Assembly (NCBI RefSeq): GCF_000020005.1
Contig: NC_010718.1
Span: 3,101,558 to 3,165,557, forward strand
Direction: 5' to 3'
From: Natranaerobius thermophilus JW/NM-WN-LF
GTDB taxonomy: Bacteria > Bacillota > Natranaerobiia > Natranaerobiales > Natranaerobiaceae
DNA: 64,000 nt
The notes beneath the pieces are model-generated. The model saw only the letters and a list, made by a program, of their open reading frames with translations, made no database searches and had not been told where the DNA came from. The translations under genes were made by a program, and so were the position numbers. Positions 1 to 9,357 of the stretch are shown piece after piece. Each line of letters opens with the position of its first letter. The stretch's first letter is position 1.

Positions 1-163
1 CTTCTACACCTAGAAACAGTGAGTGGGTAGCAAAAAATACTCCCAAAACACACATAAATATAATTAGAAATGTTCTCTTAGTTATCTTGTGCGTAATGAT
101 TAATAGTTTTGTACGGTCTGTTAACTCCCTGAATTTATTAATAAATTTGTTCATATTAATCAT
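1..163 (-). CDS. N-terminal fragment of an unidentified membrane protein
   Basis: Only the first 54 residues are inside the window; the gene runs off the left edge. The protein starts MINMNKF, has about 32 mostly polar, basic residues, and then one hydrophobic segment (about residues 33-50), so it is probably anchored in the membrane with a short cytoplasmic head. The ATG at 163 is chosen because a GGAGGT sits 9 nt upstream inside the end of sigG; the genes overlap by 8 bp, which suggests co-expression with sigG. SpoIIR is often found near prfA/prmC and would fit the topology, but nothing in this fragment proves it. Confidence 0.55.
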   Translation of the reverse strand, partial: MINMNKFINKFRELTDRTKLLIITHKITKRTFLIIFMCVLGVFFATHSLFLGVE

Positions 164-977
164 CTTGATTCGACCTCCCCTCCCGATTAGCTGCCACTTC
201 TTCTTTAACTAGTTTTCTCAACTGTAATAAAGCTGATTTCTCCAAACGAGAAACCTGGGCCTGAGAAATATTTAACTCATCTGAAACTTCTACCTGGGTT
301 TGTCCTTTAAAAAATCTGCGGTTGACAATATTCCTTTGTCTCTCCGGAAGCTTAGCAATGGCTTCTTTTAAAGTCATATTTTCGACCCAGTTTTCAAGTC
401 GTTCTTCTTCGTCTTTAATTTGATCTACCAACAGCACGGGGTCTGTGCTATCCGAATAAACGGGATCATATAAACTTAAAGGTTCAGAAGAAGAGTTCAA
501 AGCCTCCACAAGCTCTTCTCGGCTAATATTCAATTCACTGGCAAGTTCTTCTATTGTAGGTTCATAAGGTTTTTCCTTTCGCAGCTTTTCTTTGGCTTTC
601 GCCGCCTCTTGACCAAGCAATTTCAAACTTCTACTGACTCTCATGGGACTATCGTCTCTTAGATATCTTTTTATTTCTCCCATAATCATAGGAACAGCAT
701 AAGTAGAAAATTTAACACCTTGTTTGGGGTCAAAATTATCCACGGCTTTAACTAAACCTAAACAACCTACTTGAAATAAGTCGTCCAGGTTTTCTCCCCG
801 ATTTTTAAACTTATTAATCACGCTCAATACCAGTCGCAAATTACCGTTAATTAACTCTTGTTTGGCTTGTTCATCTCCCTGCTCTAACCTCTCAAAAAGT
901 TTTTGAGTTTCTTCAGATGAAATAACTGGTAATTTGTATGTATTTATACCGCTCAGAGTAACTCTTTGTAACTTCAT
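156..977 (-). CDS. sigG: RNA polymerase sigma factor SigG (late forespore)
   Basis: A 273-residue sigma-70 family factor. The N-terminal element LSGINTYKLPVIS matches the SigG-specific start (VDTSKLPVL in Bacillus). Region 2 is seen as NGNLRLVLSVINKF, DDLFQVGCLGLVKAVDNFD and KFSTYAVPMI; the region 4 helix-turn-helix is QVEVSDELNISQAQVSRLEKSAL near the C terminus. SigG directs RNA polymerase to late forespore genes during sporulation. The ATG at 977 follows GGAGGG with 8 nt spacing; a 17-residue upstream extension has no ribosome binding site. A sigma-F-type promoter lies at 1046-1074. A SigF assignment was considered but the N-terminal motif and the length favour SigG. Confidence 0.93.
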   Translation of the reverse strand: MKLQRVTLSGINTYKLPVISSEETQKLFERLEQGDEQAKQELINGNLRLVLSVINKFKNRGENLDDLFQVGCLGLVKAVDNFDPKQGVKFSTYAVPMIMGEIKRYLRDDSPMRVSRSLKLLGQEAAKAKEKLRKEKPYEPTIEELASELNISREELVEALNSSSEPLSLYDPVYSDSTDPVLLVDQIKDEEERLENWVENMTLKEAIAKLPERQRNIVNRRFFKGQTQVEVSDELNISQAQVSRLEKSALLQLRKLVKEEVAANREGRSNQDD

Positions 978-1045
978 TATACAACCCTCCCTATTAACAA
1001 AAAGGCAAGGGCTTTTAAGCCGGCTCAAAAGCGCCTCTATACCAG

Positions 1046-1074
1046 AGTATTGCCAGTTTTTTCAAAAATTAGAC
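1046..1074 (-). promoter_or_regulatory. Sigma-F-type promoter of sigG
   Basis: On the minus strand GTCTA (1074-1070) is followed after exactly 15 nt by GGCAATACT (1054-1046). The Bacillus sigma-F consensus is GYWTA-N15-GGNNANAHT; the -10 matches fully and the -35 in four of five positions. It sits about 70 bp before the sigG start. In B. subtilis sigG is transcribed by sigma-F, so the site is biologically sensible. A weaker sigma-A-like pair (TTGAAA, 18 nt, TATAGA) overlaps it. Confidence 0.6.
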
Positions 1075-1151
1075 ATAAAAATTACAAATAACTTAAAAAA
1101 TTTTTCACAGTTCACTCGTTAGAAGTACTGTTAAACACAAGAATCTATTTA

Positions 1152-1189
1152 TTGAAAGTTTTTCAGTATCAACGACTAAATATAACAGC
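1152..1189 (+). repeat. Dispersed AACAGC repeat, copy A
   Basis: One of five intergenic copies of the same short element. Here TTGAAAG, then CAGTATCAACGACTAAAT, then ATAACAGC can be lined up with the copies at 23507-23545, 25134-25171, 35605-35673 and 46941-47015. This copy reads on the plus strand between sigG and the prmC terminator. Only the right half of the longer palindromic form is clear. Confidence 0.55.
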
Positions 1190-1195
1190 ACATAA

Positions 1196-1224
1196 ATTAA
1201 AAAACCGGCGGTTTTCCCGCCGGT
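1196..1224 (-). terminator. Rho-independent terminator of prmC
   Basis: An 8-bp perfect stem ACCGGCGG/CCGCCGGT (1204-1211 and 1217-1224) with a 5-nt loop is followed on the minus strand by a T-rich tract. It lies 30 bp past the prmC stop codon and separates prmC from sigG. Confidence 0.88.
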
Positions 1225-1254
1225 AAATCTTAATAAGTTGCAATATTTAGTTCA

Positions 1255-2220
1255 TTAACCAAATGGTTCGTATCCTCTACTAGCTGCAATCAACCGTGGT
1301 CGCCCTGCCAAATCTTGTTCACTTGTCACTACAAGGTTTTGAGTTGAAAGCATATTTTCAACCTCTTCTTGCTGATCTTCGCCAATCTCAAAGATAAGTA
1401 CCCCATCCTGGGATAGATATTTTTTAATCTGTTGCGAGATTTTTTTATAATAATATAGACCATCTTCCCCTGCTAGTAGGGCATGAGCTGGTTCCAACTT
1501 AACCTCTTTAGATAGTGTCGAGTAATGTTTTGAAGAAATGTAAGGGGGATTAGCTGTTATTAATCGATAATTATCATCCGAAGTATTAGAAAATAAATCA
1601 CTTTTAACAAACTTACATTGAGATAGCAAACCTAAATTGGAAGCATTAATATGGGCTATCTCTAAGGCTTTATCCGAGATATCTGATAGAGTTAGTTCTA
1701 AATTTTGCCCATACATTTTGTTAAAATAATAAGCAATTGAAAGGCCAATGTTGCCACTACCTGTACAGATATCCAATATTTTAATAGGAGAATTCAGTTC
1801 ATTAAATTGTAATTCCTTTTTATTATTAGGATTATCTTTCAAAATAATTTTTCCAAGACAATTTAAAGCAAATTCCACAACCACTTCTGTATCAGGTCTG
1901 GGAATCAACACATTTTCTGTAACAGTAAATTCAAGTCCCATAAACTCTCTTTTTCCCGTTAAGTAGGCATAGGGAGTTCCTTCAGATCTTTTAATTACGA
2001 GTTCTTTCAATTCCTTGTACTGACCACTGCTCAGATGTTTTTCCGGATATGCTAATAATTTGCTTCTATCCCAATCTAAGATAAATGCTAATAAGAAATC
2101 TGCTTCTTTAATGTAATTTTCAATCTTGGCTCTTTTTAAATAATCAGAGGCCCATTTTCGGGCCTCTGCCACTGTCACGTCATTTTCTCTATTTTCATAT
2201 TCGGCTTCGTAGTCTTTCAT
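1255..2220 (-). CDS. prmC: Release factor glutamine N5-methyltransferase PrmC
   Basis: A 321-residue SAM-dependent methyltransferase that methylates the glutamine of the GGQ motif of peptide release factors, tuning translation termination. The N-terminal helical domain (LKRAKIENYIKEADFLL) binds the release factor; the Rossmann domain has the SAM loop DICTGSGNIGLSIA and the catalytic NPPY motif in ITANPPYISSKHYS. The ATG follows GGAAGGTG. The gene lies 19 bp downstream of prfA, its substrate, as in most Firmicutes, and ends at a strong terminator. The protein is some 30 residues longer than many PrmC proteins, mostly through a polar insert near residues 130-145. Confidence 0.95.
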   Translation of the reverse strand: MKDYEAEYENRENDVTVAEARKWASDYLKRAKIENYIKEADFLLAFILDWDRSKLLAYPEKHLSSGQYKELKELVIKRSEGTPYAYLTGKREFMGLEFTVTENVLIPRPDTEVVVEFALNCLGKIILKDNPNNKKELQFNELNSPIKILDICTGSGNIGLSIAYYFNKMYGQNLELTLSDISDKALEIAHINASNLGLLSQCKFVKSDLFSNTSDDNYRLITANPPYISSKHYSTLSKEVKLEPAHALLAGEDGLYYYKKISQQIKKYLSQDGVLIFEIGEDQQEEVENMLSTQNLVVTSEQDLAGRPRLIAASRGYEPFG

Positions 2221-2239
2221 TTTTACACCTTCCCATAGT

Positions 2240-3313
2240 TTAGGCTCCCATTTTTTTCAATTGTTCAGCTTGTTCTGTAGTTATTAAAGCATCAATTAAT
2301 TCATCGATTTCGCCTTCTAACACTTGTTCCAGTCTATGAGTTGTGAAGTTTATCCTGTGATCGGTAATTCGCCCCTGGGGAAAGTTGTAAGTTCTTATTC
2401 TTTCGCTCCTATCGCCACTTCCCACCTGACTTTTTCGTTCTTCTGCCTCTTGCTGTTGTTGTTCCTCCAGATACATATCATATATTCTAGCTCGCAATAC
2501 TTTCATGGCTTTATCTCGATTCTTATGCTGAGATTTCTCATCCTGGCAACTAACAACAACTCCAGTTGGTTCATGGGTGATTCTAACTGCCGATTGTGTG
2601 GTATTAACACTTTGCCCTCCTGGTCCTGTAGCACAAAATGTATCTATTCTGAGTTCATTGGTATCAATTTCAATTTCTACATCTTCCGCTTCAGGCAATA
2701 CAGCAACAGTAGCAGTTGAAGTGTGAATCCTACCAGAAGATTCGGTAGAGGGCACTCGCTGTACCCTGTGGACACCACTTTCAAATTTTAGACGCGAATA
2801 AGCATTTTTACCTTCTATCATGAAAACAATCTCTTTAAAGCCACCCATATCTTTCTCATGACTATCCATTATTTCTGTTTTCCAGTTCATTATCTCAGCA
2901 TAGCGGGTATACATACGATACAGATCCGCAGCAAATAAAGCTGCTTCATCACCACCCGCTCCGGCTCTAATTTCAACAATTACGTTCTTTTCATCATTGG
3001 GATCTTTGGGCAATAACAGAATTTTAAGAGAGTCATAGATCTCTTGCATTTGATTTTCCAGTCGAGGAATTTCATCCTTTAAAAATTCTTCCATATCCGG
3101 ATCTTCATCATTTTCTTCTAGCATTTCCTTAGCCTCTTCAAATTCTTGTTTTGTTTCAAGATATTGTCGATATTTATTAACGATTTCCTCAAGAGATGCA
3201 TGTTCTTTAGAATATTGTTTTAACTTTTCAGGGTCATTTATAACTTCAGGATCTGACATTAAATCTTCCAGTTCCTGATATCGTTTTTCTATACCTTCTA
3301 ATTTATCTAGCAT
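2240..3313 (-). CDS. prfA: Peptide chain release factor 1
   Basis: A 357-residue class I release factor that recognises UAA/UAG stop codons in the ribosomal A site. It shows the catalytic GGQ loop at residues 232-234 ([12 protein letters not shown]) and a PxT-type codon-recognition tripeptide PST at 188-190, which marks RF1 and not RF2. The acidic coiled region at residues 55-95 is the usual N-terminal domain. The start ATG overlaps the end of the upstream yqhQ gene by 7 bp, implying translational coupling in a yqhQ-prfA-prmC unit. Confidence 0.96.
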
Positions 3314-4194
3314 GGATTCACCTCTCTTTCCTCACTTTCAGAAATCAAGTTGTTTAAAGCAGTCAAAGCCACTTCTATCTGCTCAGCATCGGGTTCTCTC
3401 GTTGTAAACTTTTGTAAAAACAATCCTGGTACTGATATCAACCTAGTAAAAGTGTTTTTCTTTTTTCCAGCCAGTCTAATAACTTCATAAGAAATTCCTG
3501 CAACCAGCGGAAGTATTGCTAATCGAATGACAAATCTCATAAGTAAATTGGGCCAGCCAAAAAAAGAAAACAAAATAATACTAGTCAACATAACGATCAA
3601 CAAAAAGCTGGTACCACATCTAGGATGTAATGTAGTATATTTTTTGGCATTGTCTATGGTTAATTGCTCTCCCGCTTCATAACAATGAATAGCTTTATGC
3701 TCGGCACCATGATATTGAAAAACTCTTTGAATATCTTTCATCCGGGAAATCAACAGGACATATCCCAGGAAAATGCTAATTCTGATTAGACCTTCACCAA
3801 GGTTTATTAGAAGAGGTGTTTCAATAGGGCCCTTAACTATTCCCATAATGAAAGTAGGTAGCAAAAAAAACAAGCTGACACCAAACAGTAAAGATACAAA
3901 TACTGTCAGAAAAAGTTGGAAATCAGTAAGTTCCTCTTCCTCTTCTTCCAAAACTTGGTTAGCAGAATAAGTTAGGGTTTTAACACCCAATACAAGAGAT
4001 TCAAAAAATGCCACCATACCACGTAATATCGGTAATTTAAATAGGGAAAACCGCTCTCCTAAAGATACTATGGGTTGACATTTTATTGAAATGTTGTCTT
4101 CTGCCTGTCGAACTGCTATGGAGAGTTTTCCCTTAGATCGCATCATAACACCTTCGATGACAGCCTGGCCACCAATGTGTTCTTTTTGATTCAT
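3307..4194 (-). CDS. yqhQ: DUF1385 / YqhQ family membrane protein
   Basis: A 295-residue member of the DUF1385 family. The family hallmark [15 protein letters not shown] is at residues 8-22 and a histidine-rich motif [13 protein letters not shown] follows two hydrophobic hairpins; there are about four membrane segments. An acidic stretch (EEEEEELTD) sits before the first hairpin. The biochemical role is not established; the conserved His/Cys motif suggests metal binding. The gene starts behind AGGAGG and leads the prfA-prmC transcription unit, a conserved clostridial arrangement. Confidence 0.88.
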
Positions 4195-4210
4195 ATAACA
4201 ACCTCCTACA

Positions 4211-4237
4211 AAAAGAGCAGAGCTATTACGCCCTGCT
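4211..4237 (-). terminator. Rho-independent terminator of rpmE
   Basis: Stem AGCAGGGC/GCTCTGCT on the minus strand (8 bp including one G-U pair, 4237-4230 and 4223-4216) with a 6-nt loop is followed by CTTTTTG. It lies just beyond the rpmE stop codon. Confidence 0.8.
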
Positions 4238-4254
4238 TCTCACGAATCCTTGTT

Positions 4255-4455
4255 TTATTCAAGGCCATATTTTCTCTTAAATTTCTCAACTCTTCCACCG
4301 CTATCTACTAACTTTTGCTTCCCTGTAAAGAAAGGATGGCAACTGGAACAAATTTCAACTTTTAGCTCTTCTTTAGTAGACCCGGTTTCAAAAGAGTTAC
4401 CACAGGCGCAAACCACTTTGGCCTTTTTGTATTCTGGATGAATTTCTCTTTTCAT
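4255..4455 (-). CDS. rpmE: 50S ribosomal protein L31
   Basis: A 66-residue ribosomal protein L31 of the zinc-containing (C+) type: cysteines are present in VVCACGNSF and [15 protein letters not shown]. It bridges the two ribosomal subunits. The start ATG follows GAGGTG. The gene has its own sigma-A promoter and terminator and sits between rho and yqhQ-prfA, as in Bacillus and Clostridia. Confidence 0.96.
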   Translation of the reverse strand: MKREIHPEYKKAKVVCACGNSFETGSTKEELKVEICSSCHPFFTGKQKLVDSGGRVEKFKRKYGLE

Positions 4456-4516
4456 TATATTTCACCTCGCTCATATAAATTCAAGTTAGAATATTATTTT
4501 CAAATTCGCAACCATT

Positions 4517-4545
4517 ATCATAACACAAGTCCCTTCTAAGAGCAA
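4517..4545 (-). promoter_or_regulatory. Sigma-A promoter of rpmE
   Basis: TTGCTC (4545-4540), a 17-nt spacer and TATGAT (4522-4517) on the minus strand, 62 bp before the rpmE start. Three of six -35 and five of six -10 bases match consensus, with ideal spacing. Confidence 0.55.
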
Positions 4546-4554
4546 CAGCCCATT

Positions 4555-5799
4555 TTACATATGATGAAGATTCTTTAAAAATTCATCATTGTTTGAAGTT
4601 CGTTTTAATTTTTCTCCTACAGTTTCTAAGAATTCTTCTGGACTAGCATCCATCATAGCTCGCCTGAGAGTCCAAATTAACTCTAAATGTTTTTTATCTT
4701 GTAACAGCTCTTCCCTTCTGGTACCAGAACGTGAAATATCAATAGCTGGAAATATTCTTCTATTAGCCAGTTTTCTACTCAAGTGAAGCTCCATATTACC
4801 AGTACCTTTGAATTCCTCATAAATTACGTCATCCATACGACTTCCAGTATCAACTAGGGCAGTAGAAAGTATTGTTAAACTGCCTCCCTCTTCTATATTT
4901 CTGGCAGCTCCAAAGAATTTCTTTGGTTTGTGTAGAGCTGAAGGGTCAATACCTCCAGATAAAGTTCTGCCACTGGGGGGAATTACCAAGTTATAAGCTC
5001 GAGCCAGACGTGTCATAGAATCCAACAAGACTACAACGTCCTTTTGGTTTTCCACCATGCGCTCAGCCCGTTTCATAACTAGTTCAGCAAGTTTGACATG
5101 ATTTTCAGGATAATTATCAAAGGTAGAACTGACCACTTGAGCATCAACAGACCTTTCTATATCAGTAACTTCTTCTGGACGCTCGTCAATTAATAAAATT
5201 ATAATCTCAGTTTCTGGATGGTTTTCAGCTATACAATTGGCTAGCTGCTTAAGCAACACAGTTTTACCTGCTTTAGGAGGACTAACTATCATCCCTCGCT
5301 GTCCGCGCCCTATTGGTGAGAATAAATCAATCATGCGAGGTGCTAACATATCTTGCCTAATTTCTAATCGAAAAGGGGCATCTGGGTGAATCGGGGTAAG
5401 GATAGAAAAATCTTTTCTTGTTTTTGATTCTTCAGGGGGACGTGAATTCACAGCTTCTACATGCAACAAAGCCATATATTTTTCATTATCCTTGGGTGGA
5501 CGCACTTTACCAGAAACCAGATCGCCAGTTTTTAATCCAAATCTCTTGATTTGAGATGCCGAAATATAAATATCATTACTACCAGGAGTATAGCCGTCCG
5601 GTCTTAAAAAACCATATCCGTCGGGCATAATTTCTAAAACACCTTCAGAAAAATTATAACCATCTTTTTCAGTATAGCTTTCAATTAATTTAAAAATTAA
5701 ATCACTTTTTTTTAATCTAGTATAGTTTTTCACGCCATATTTTTTGGCAATTTCATGTAGTTCAGATACTGTTTTTTGTTCTAAATCTTTAATATCCAA
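4555..5799 (-). CDS. rho: Transcription termination factor Rho
   Basis: A 414-residue hexameric RNA helicase that ends transcription. Domain order: Rho N-terminal helix bundle (1-45), cold-shock RNA-binding fold with [20 protein letters not shown] (60-80), and the RecA-type ATPase with P-loop SPPKAGKT (173-180) and Walker [14 protein letters not shown]. It has the short form without a large N-terminal insertion. The start is a TTG at 5799 with AAGGAGG 9 nt upstream. No other start is near. A hairpin in the 5' leader (5844-5872) may affect its expression. Confidence 0.96.
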   Translation of the reverse strand: MDIKDLEQKTVSELHEIAKKYGVKNYTRLKKSDLIFKLIESYTEKDGYNFSEGVLEIMPDGYGFLRPDGYTPGSNDIYISASQIKRFGLKTGDLVSGKVRPPKDNEKYMALLHVEAVNSRPPEESKTRKDFSILTPIHPDAPFRLEIRQDMLAPRMIDLFSPIGRGQRGMIVSPPKAGKTVLLKQLANCIAENHPETEIIILLIDERPEEVTDIERSVDAQVVSSTFDNYPENHVKLAELVMKRAERMVENQKDVVVLLDSMTRLARAYNLVIPPSGRTLSGGIDPSALHKPKKFFGAARNIEEGGSLTILSTALVDTGSRMDDVIYEEFKGTGNMELHLSRKLANRRIFPAIDISRSGTRREELLQDKKHLELIWTLRRAMMDASPEEFLETVGEKLKRTSNNDEFLKNLHHM

Positions 5800-5843
5800 T
5801 TTTTATTACCTCCTTAAAAACTACCCCAACCTAATTACGAATA

Positions 5844-5872
5844 TTACCTTGTAACATCTTTTAACAAGGTAA
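5844..5872 (-). other. Hairpin in the rho leader
   Basis: A perfect 9-bp inverted repeat TTACCTTGT/ACAAGGTAA with an 11-nt loop lies 45 bp upstream of rho. It has no U-run right after it on either strand, so it is not a standard terminator. Rho genes are often autoregulated through their leader; a role here is inference only. Confidence 0.4.
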
Positions 5873-5972
5873 AATCAATTAAAACATAAAATTTTAAATT
5901 GATGTATAGATTGACATAATAGGGAAACTATTGGGTAAGAAATTATTCTTCAGAATGGGGATAAACAACAAA

Positions 5973-6163
5973 CCTCACTTAACGAGTATAAATTATTTAT
6001 TTAAAATAAACTAAATGTAACAGGCGCCTATTTAAAATAGGTTAAGTGGGGATTGGAAGGTTAAACAACCATTGCTTGTAGCGTGGCAAGCGTGCAAGCT
6101 CAAAATGCTAGACAACATTAAGATTTTCCTGGTTGCCATAGTAAAGCAACCAGGAAGTTTTTG
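5973..6163 (+). ncRNA. Candidate structured RNA between glpX and rho
   Basis: This 367-bp gene-free gap (5800-6166) is unusually rich in pairing. On the plus strand CCTCACTTAAC (5973-5983) pairs with GTTAAGTGGGG (6041-6051); CCTATTT/AAATAGG (6027-6041) nests inside; GGTT/AACC (6059-6070) and GCTTG/CAAGC (6074-6091) follow; an 11-bp stem TTCCTGGTTGC/GCAACCAGGAA (6126-6156) ends in GTTTTTG, a good plus-strand terminator. I do not recognise a known riboswitch or 6S/T-box motif and the strand is a guess from the U-run. The last hairpin could instead end glpX on the minus strand. Confidence 0.35.
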
Positions 6164-6166
6164 ACA

Positions 6167-7138
6167 CTACTCTTCATAATAGTAAGAGGGTTTTTTATCC
6201 AATCTGTGAATGGCATCAATAAATCTAACTGTACCAGTTTTTGCTCTCATAACCAAACTATGAGAGCGTGCTTTCTTTCCAGCTTCATATCTGATGCCTC
6301 TTAATAAGTCTCCATCTGTAATTCCAGTAACTGCAAACATAGCATCATCTCCACTGACTAGGTCCTCCATTTGCAGTAATCTAGAGGGGTCATTGATCCC
6401 CATATCTTTAAGCCTATCTTCTTGTTCTCCATTTTTAGGCTTCAAGCGTGCTTGCATTTCGCCTTCTAGACATTTTAATGCAGTAGCTGCAATTACACCT
6501 TCAGGAGCACCCCCAACACCGAATAAAACATCTACTCCAGTATCAGGTATAGCAGTAGCTATGGCTGCTGAAACGTCACCATCGCTGATTAATTTGATTC
6601 TAGCTCCTGCCCTTTTAATTTCATGGATAATATCTTCATGTCTTGGTCTATCCAATACGATGGCTACTAAATCAGAAACATCCTTTCCCTTAGCCTTGGC
6701 AATAGCTGATAAATTTTCCTCTACTGGAGCGTCCAGATCAATACACCCTTTAGCTTCCTTACCTACAGCTATTTTTTCCATATAAATATCAGGGGCATAC
6801 AATAATCCATCTTTTGGTGCTACAGCTACTACAGAAAGGGCATTGGGAAGACCCTTGGCCACTAAGTTAGTGCCTTCTACCGGATCAACGGCTATATCAA
6901 CGGGAATTCCATCTCTACTTCCAACTTCTTCTCCTATATATAGCATGGGTGCCTCATCTTTTTCACCCTCTCCAATCACCACACGTCCATCTATTTGAAC
7001 GGTATCAAAAGCCCTTCTCATCGCATCAACTGCGGCTTGATCCGCACCTTCTTTATCTCCACGACCCATCATTCTTCCTGAAGCAAGAGCAGCAGCCTCG
7101 GTTACTCGTACTAGTTCTAAAGCTAATTCTCTCTCCAT
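6167..7138 (-). CDS. glpX: Class II fructose-1,6-bisphosphatase GlpX
   Basis: A 323-residue metal-dependent phosphatase converting fructose 1,6-bisphosphate to fructose 6-phosphate in gluconeogenesis. Class II signatures are visible: [15 protein letters not shown] around residue 57, the metal site DPVEGTNL near 87, [10 protein letters not shown] and [12 protein letters not shown] further on. The ATG at 7138 follows GGAGGAGG. It lies downstream of fba and a transaldolase-like gene, a fba-tal-glpX-rho order typical of Firmicutes. Confidence 0.95.
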   Translation of the reverse strand: MERELALELVRVTEAAALASGRMMGRGDKEGADQAAVDAMRRAFDTVQIDGRVVIGEGEKDEAPMLYIGEEVGSRDGIPVDIAVDPVEGTNLVAKGLPNALSVVAVAPKDGLLYAPDIYMEKIAVGKEAKGCIDLDAPVEENLSAIAKAKGKDVSDLVAIVLDRPRHEDIIHEIKRAGARIKLISDGDVSAAIATAIPDTGVDVLFGVGGAPEGVIAATALKCLEGEMQARLKPKNGEQEDRLKDMGINDPSRLLQMEDLVSGDDAMFAVTGITDGDLLRGIRYEAGKKARSHSLVMRAKTGTVRFIDAIHRLDKKPSYYYEE

Positions 7139-7190
7139 TAGCCAGCCTCCTCCTTATTTAACATTCGAAAAATCTAGTTAACCTGCTTAT

Positions 7191-7838
7191 CTATTTTTGT
7201 TTATTCTTATGCCAGTCTTCCATGAATTTTTCTATTCCTTTATCCGTTAAAGGGTGATTTACCATCTTTTCTAACACAGCTTTTGGTATCGTTACTATAT
7301 CGCAGCCGATTCGAGCTGCTTCAGTAACATGTCTTGGGTGCCTAATACTAGCTGCAATCACCTCGGTATTTATGGCATATTGATTAAAAGTAGTCACTAT
7401 CTCTTCTACTAACTGCATACCATTTCCACCTATGTCGTCAACCCTGCCTACAAAGGGACTAACATAGGTCGCACCAGCCTTTGCAGCTAAGATAGCTTGA
7501 TTTAGTGAAAAAACCAGGGTTAGATTAGTATTAATATTCTTTTCAGATAAAACTTTAGTTGCTTGCAATCCATCTTGAGTTAGAGGGATTTTCACAACTA
7601 TATTAGGAGAAATTTTGGTTAATTCCTCTGCTTCTGCCACCATTTCATCTCGTTTGTCAGCGATAACTTCTGCACTAATAGGGCCATTACATATTTCAGC
7701 AATTTGGTTGATTCTGTTCTCCAGAGATACCCCTTCTTTAGCCACAAGACTTGGATTTGTAGTAACTCCATCTACGACACCTAAAGATACTCCCGCTTTT
7801 ATATCATTTAAGTTGGCAGTGTCTAAAAATATTTTCAT
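7191..7838 (-). CDS. fsa: Transaldolase / fructose-6-phosphate aldolase-like protein
   Basis: A 215-residue member of the short TalC/FSA family of class I aldolases. It opens with [10 protein letters not shown] and [11 protein letters not shown] and has the Schiff-base lysine at residue 83 in [12 protein letters not shown]. It exchanges three-carbon units between sugar phosphates; whether the natural reaction is transaldolase or F6P aldolase cannot be told from sequence alone. The start at 7838 is preferred: AAGGGTG lies 9 nt upstream, whereas the ATG codons at 7850 and 7847 lie inside or next to that site. Between fba and glpX, it fits sugar-phosphate recycling. Confidence 0.9.
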
Positions 7839-7867
7839 ATACTTCATCACCCTTCAGTGGTGTAATA

Positions 7868-8722
7868 TTATACTTTTCCTGAAGACCCAAATAATCGCAT
7901 TTTTTCTTTAATAACTTCTTTCATAGAGTCCTTGGCAGGGCCTAATAGTTTTCTTGGGTCATATTCTTCCGGTTTTTCTGAAATAACCCCTTTTAATCCA
8001 GAAGTAAAGGCCTGTCGCAATTCAGTATCAATATTGATCTTTCGAACTCCTAGCTCAATCCCTTTTTTAATAGATTCTTCTGGTACTCCTGAAGCACCGT
8101 GCATCACAATGGGAGCTTCAGTCAATTCTCTGATTTTTTTAAGTCTGTCAAAGTCCAATTTTGGCTCACCTTTATATGGACCATGGGCAGTCCCAATGGC
8201 AACAGCCAAATAATCAACTTCTGTCTCTCGCATAAATCGTTCAGCTTCCTTAGGATCTGTCATGAAAGCCTCTCTTTCATCAACAGAAATATCATCCTCT
8301 GTACCTGCAATTTTACCCAGTTCACCTTCAACGGATACACCAGCAGCTTGCCCTACTTGAACCACTTGTCGAGTTTTGTGAATATTTTCCTCTAGAGAGT
8401 ATTTAGAGCCGTCAAACATAACAGAAGTGAATCCTTTCCTGATACACTGCATGTTTTGTTCAAAGCTAGTTCCATGATCTAAATGTAGCGCAAGGGGAAC
8501 ATCAACTTGTTCACTAGCAGCTTTTACCATGGCAACGATAAAATCAATTCCGGCATATTTAATAGCTCCCTGACTAGCCTGTAAAATTGCAGGTGAACGT
8601 TCTTCTTGAGCAGATTCAATGATAGCTTTGATAATTTCAAGATTGTTCACATTAAATGCACCAACAGCAAAGCCATTCCGCTCCGCTATATCTACCAGTT
8701 GTTTGCCTTTAACTAATGGCAT
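7868..8722 (-). CDS. fba: Class II fructose-bisphosphate aldolase
   Basis: A 284-residue zinc-dependent aldolase that splits or forms fructose 1,6-bisphosphate. Class II motifs are present: LALHLDHGTSFE with the zinc/catalytic Asp-His pair, VEGELGKIAGTEDD, GTAHGPYKGEPKLDF and the second zinc histidine in IVMHGASG. The ATG follows GGAGGGAG. It is 29 bp upstream of the transaldolase-like gene, and spo0F with its terminator lies upstream. Confidence 0.96.
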   Translation of the reverse strand: MPLVKGKQLVDIAERNGFAVGAFNVNNLEIIKAIIESAQEERSPAILQASQGAIKYAGIDFIVAMVKAASEQVDVPLALHLDHGTSFEQNMQCIRKGFTSVMFDGSKYSLEENIHKTRQVVQVGQAAGVSVEGELGKIAGTEDDISVDEREAFMTDPKEAERFMRETEVDYLAVAIGTAHGPYKGEPKLDFDRLKKIRELTEAPIVMHGASGVPEESIKKGIELGVRKINIDTELRQAFTSGLKGVISEKPEEYDPRKLLGPAKDSMKEVIKEKMRLFGSSGKV

Positions 8723-8761
8723 TGGTACTCCCTCCTATTATGTATCGTTTAAACTAACTAA

Positions 8762-8790
8762 CAAAAATTCTCCGCTTCCTAAGAAGCGGA
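8762..8790 (-). terminator. Rho-independent terminator of spo0F
   Basis: Stem TCCGCTTC/GAAGCGGA (8771-8778, 8783-8790) with a 4-nt loop, followed on the minus strand by AATTTTTG. It separates spo0F from fba. Confidence 0.85.
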
Positions 8791-8813
8791 AACTCCCTAC
8801 AATAATATTATAA

Positions 8814-9185
8814 TTAGGCTGTTATTTGTTCAAGGCTTCTTTGGACTTTTTCTTTTAAAGTTTGTAGGTCGAAAGGTTTTTCCATATAATCGGCAACCCC
8901 CTGTTTTTTCACCTTCTCCCTTGTTTCAGGGCAGCCTATACCACTGATCACCATGGCTTTAGATAACGAAGCATACTTATTTAATTCAGTAAGTAACTCC
9001 GATCCAGCATATCCAGGCAGTAATAAGTCAACAATCATAAAATCGTAATCATCCTGTTTTAGTAAGTTAAAAAAATCCTCGCCTGTAGAAACAGTCTCAA
9101 CCTGATGGCTCTCTAACTCCAATACTTCTTTAATAAGCATTCGGATTCCTGCCTGGTCATCCACCACTAATATCCGGCCTTTCAT
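8814..9185 (-). CDS. spo0F: Sporulation phosphorelay response regulator Spo0F
   Basis: A 123-residue stand-alone receiver domain. ILVVDDQAGIRMLI matches the Spo0F acidic pocket and helix 1 (ILIVDDQYGIRILL in Bacillus); the phospho-acceptor Asp is in FMIVDLLLPG and the conserved lysine in YMEKPFD. It relays phosphate from sensor kinases to Spo0B/Spo0A at the start of sporulation. The ATG at 9185 is chosen because GGGGGG lies 7 nt upstream; the ATG at 9200 lies before that site. The neighbourhood (fba, and pyrG nearby) matches Bacillus. A sigma-H-like promoter is seen at 9358-9385. Another single-domain regulator is possible but less likely. Confidence 0.85.
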   Translation of the reverse strand: MKGRILVVDDQAGIRMLIKEVLELESHQVETVSTGEDFFNLLKQDDYDFMIVDLLLPGYAGSELLTELNKYASLSKAMVISGIGCPETREKVKKQGVADYMEKPFDLQTLKEKVQRSLEQITA

Positions 9186-9357
9186 GTTTTCGCCCCCCAT
9201 TATTTTCTGAGTTATCCAGATAAAACATACATACTAAAGATAAACCCAAGAATAACCGTCTAAAAATTCCGAAAATAATCGAAATATTGCTCTAATTAAC
9301 ACCTACCTAAATATTTTATGAAAACAACCACTGACACTAAGGTGATTTTAGTAAAAA

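Noticed and set aside
156..977. The sigma factor as SigF.
   Set aside because: The N-terminal LSGINTYKLPVIS motif is typical of SigG, and no spoIIAA/spoIIAB genes are beside it.
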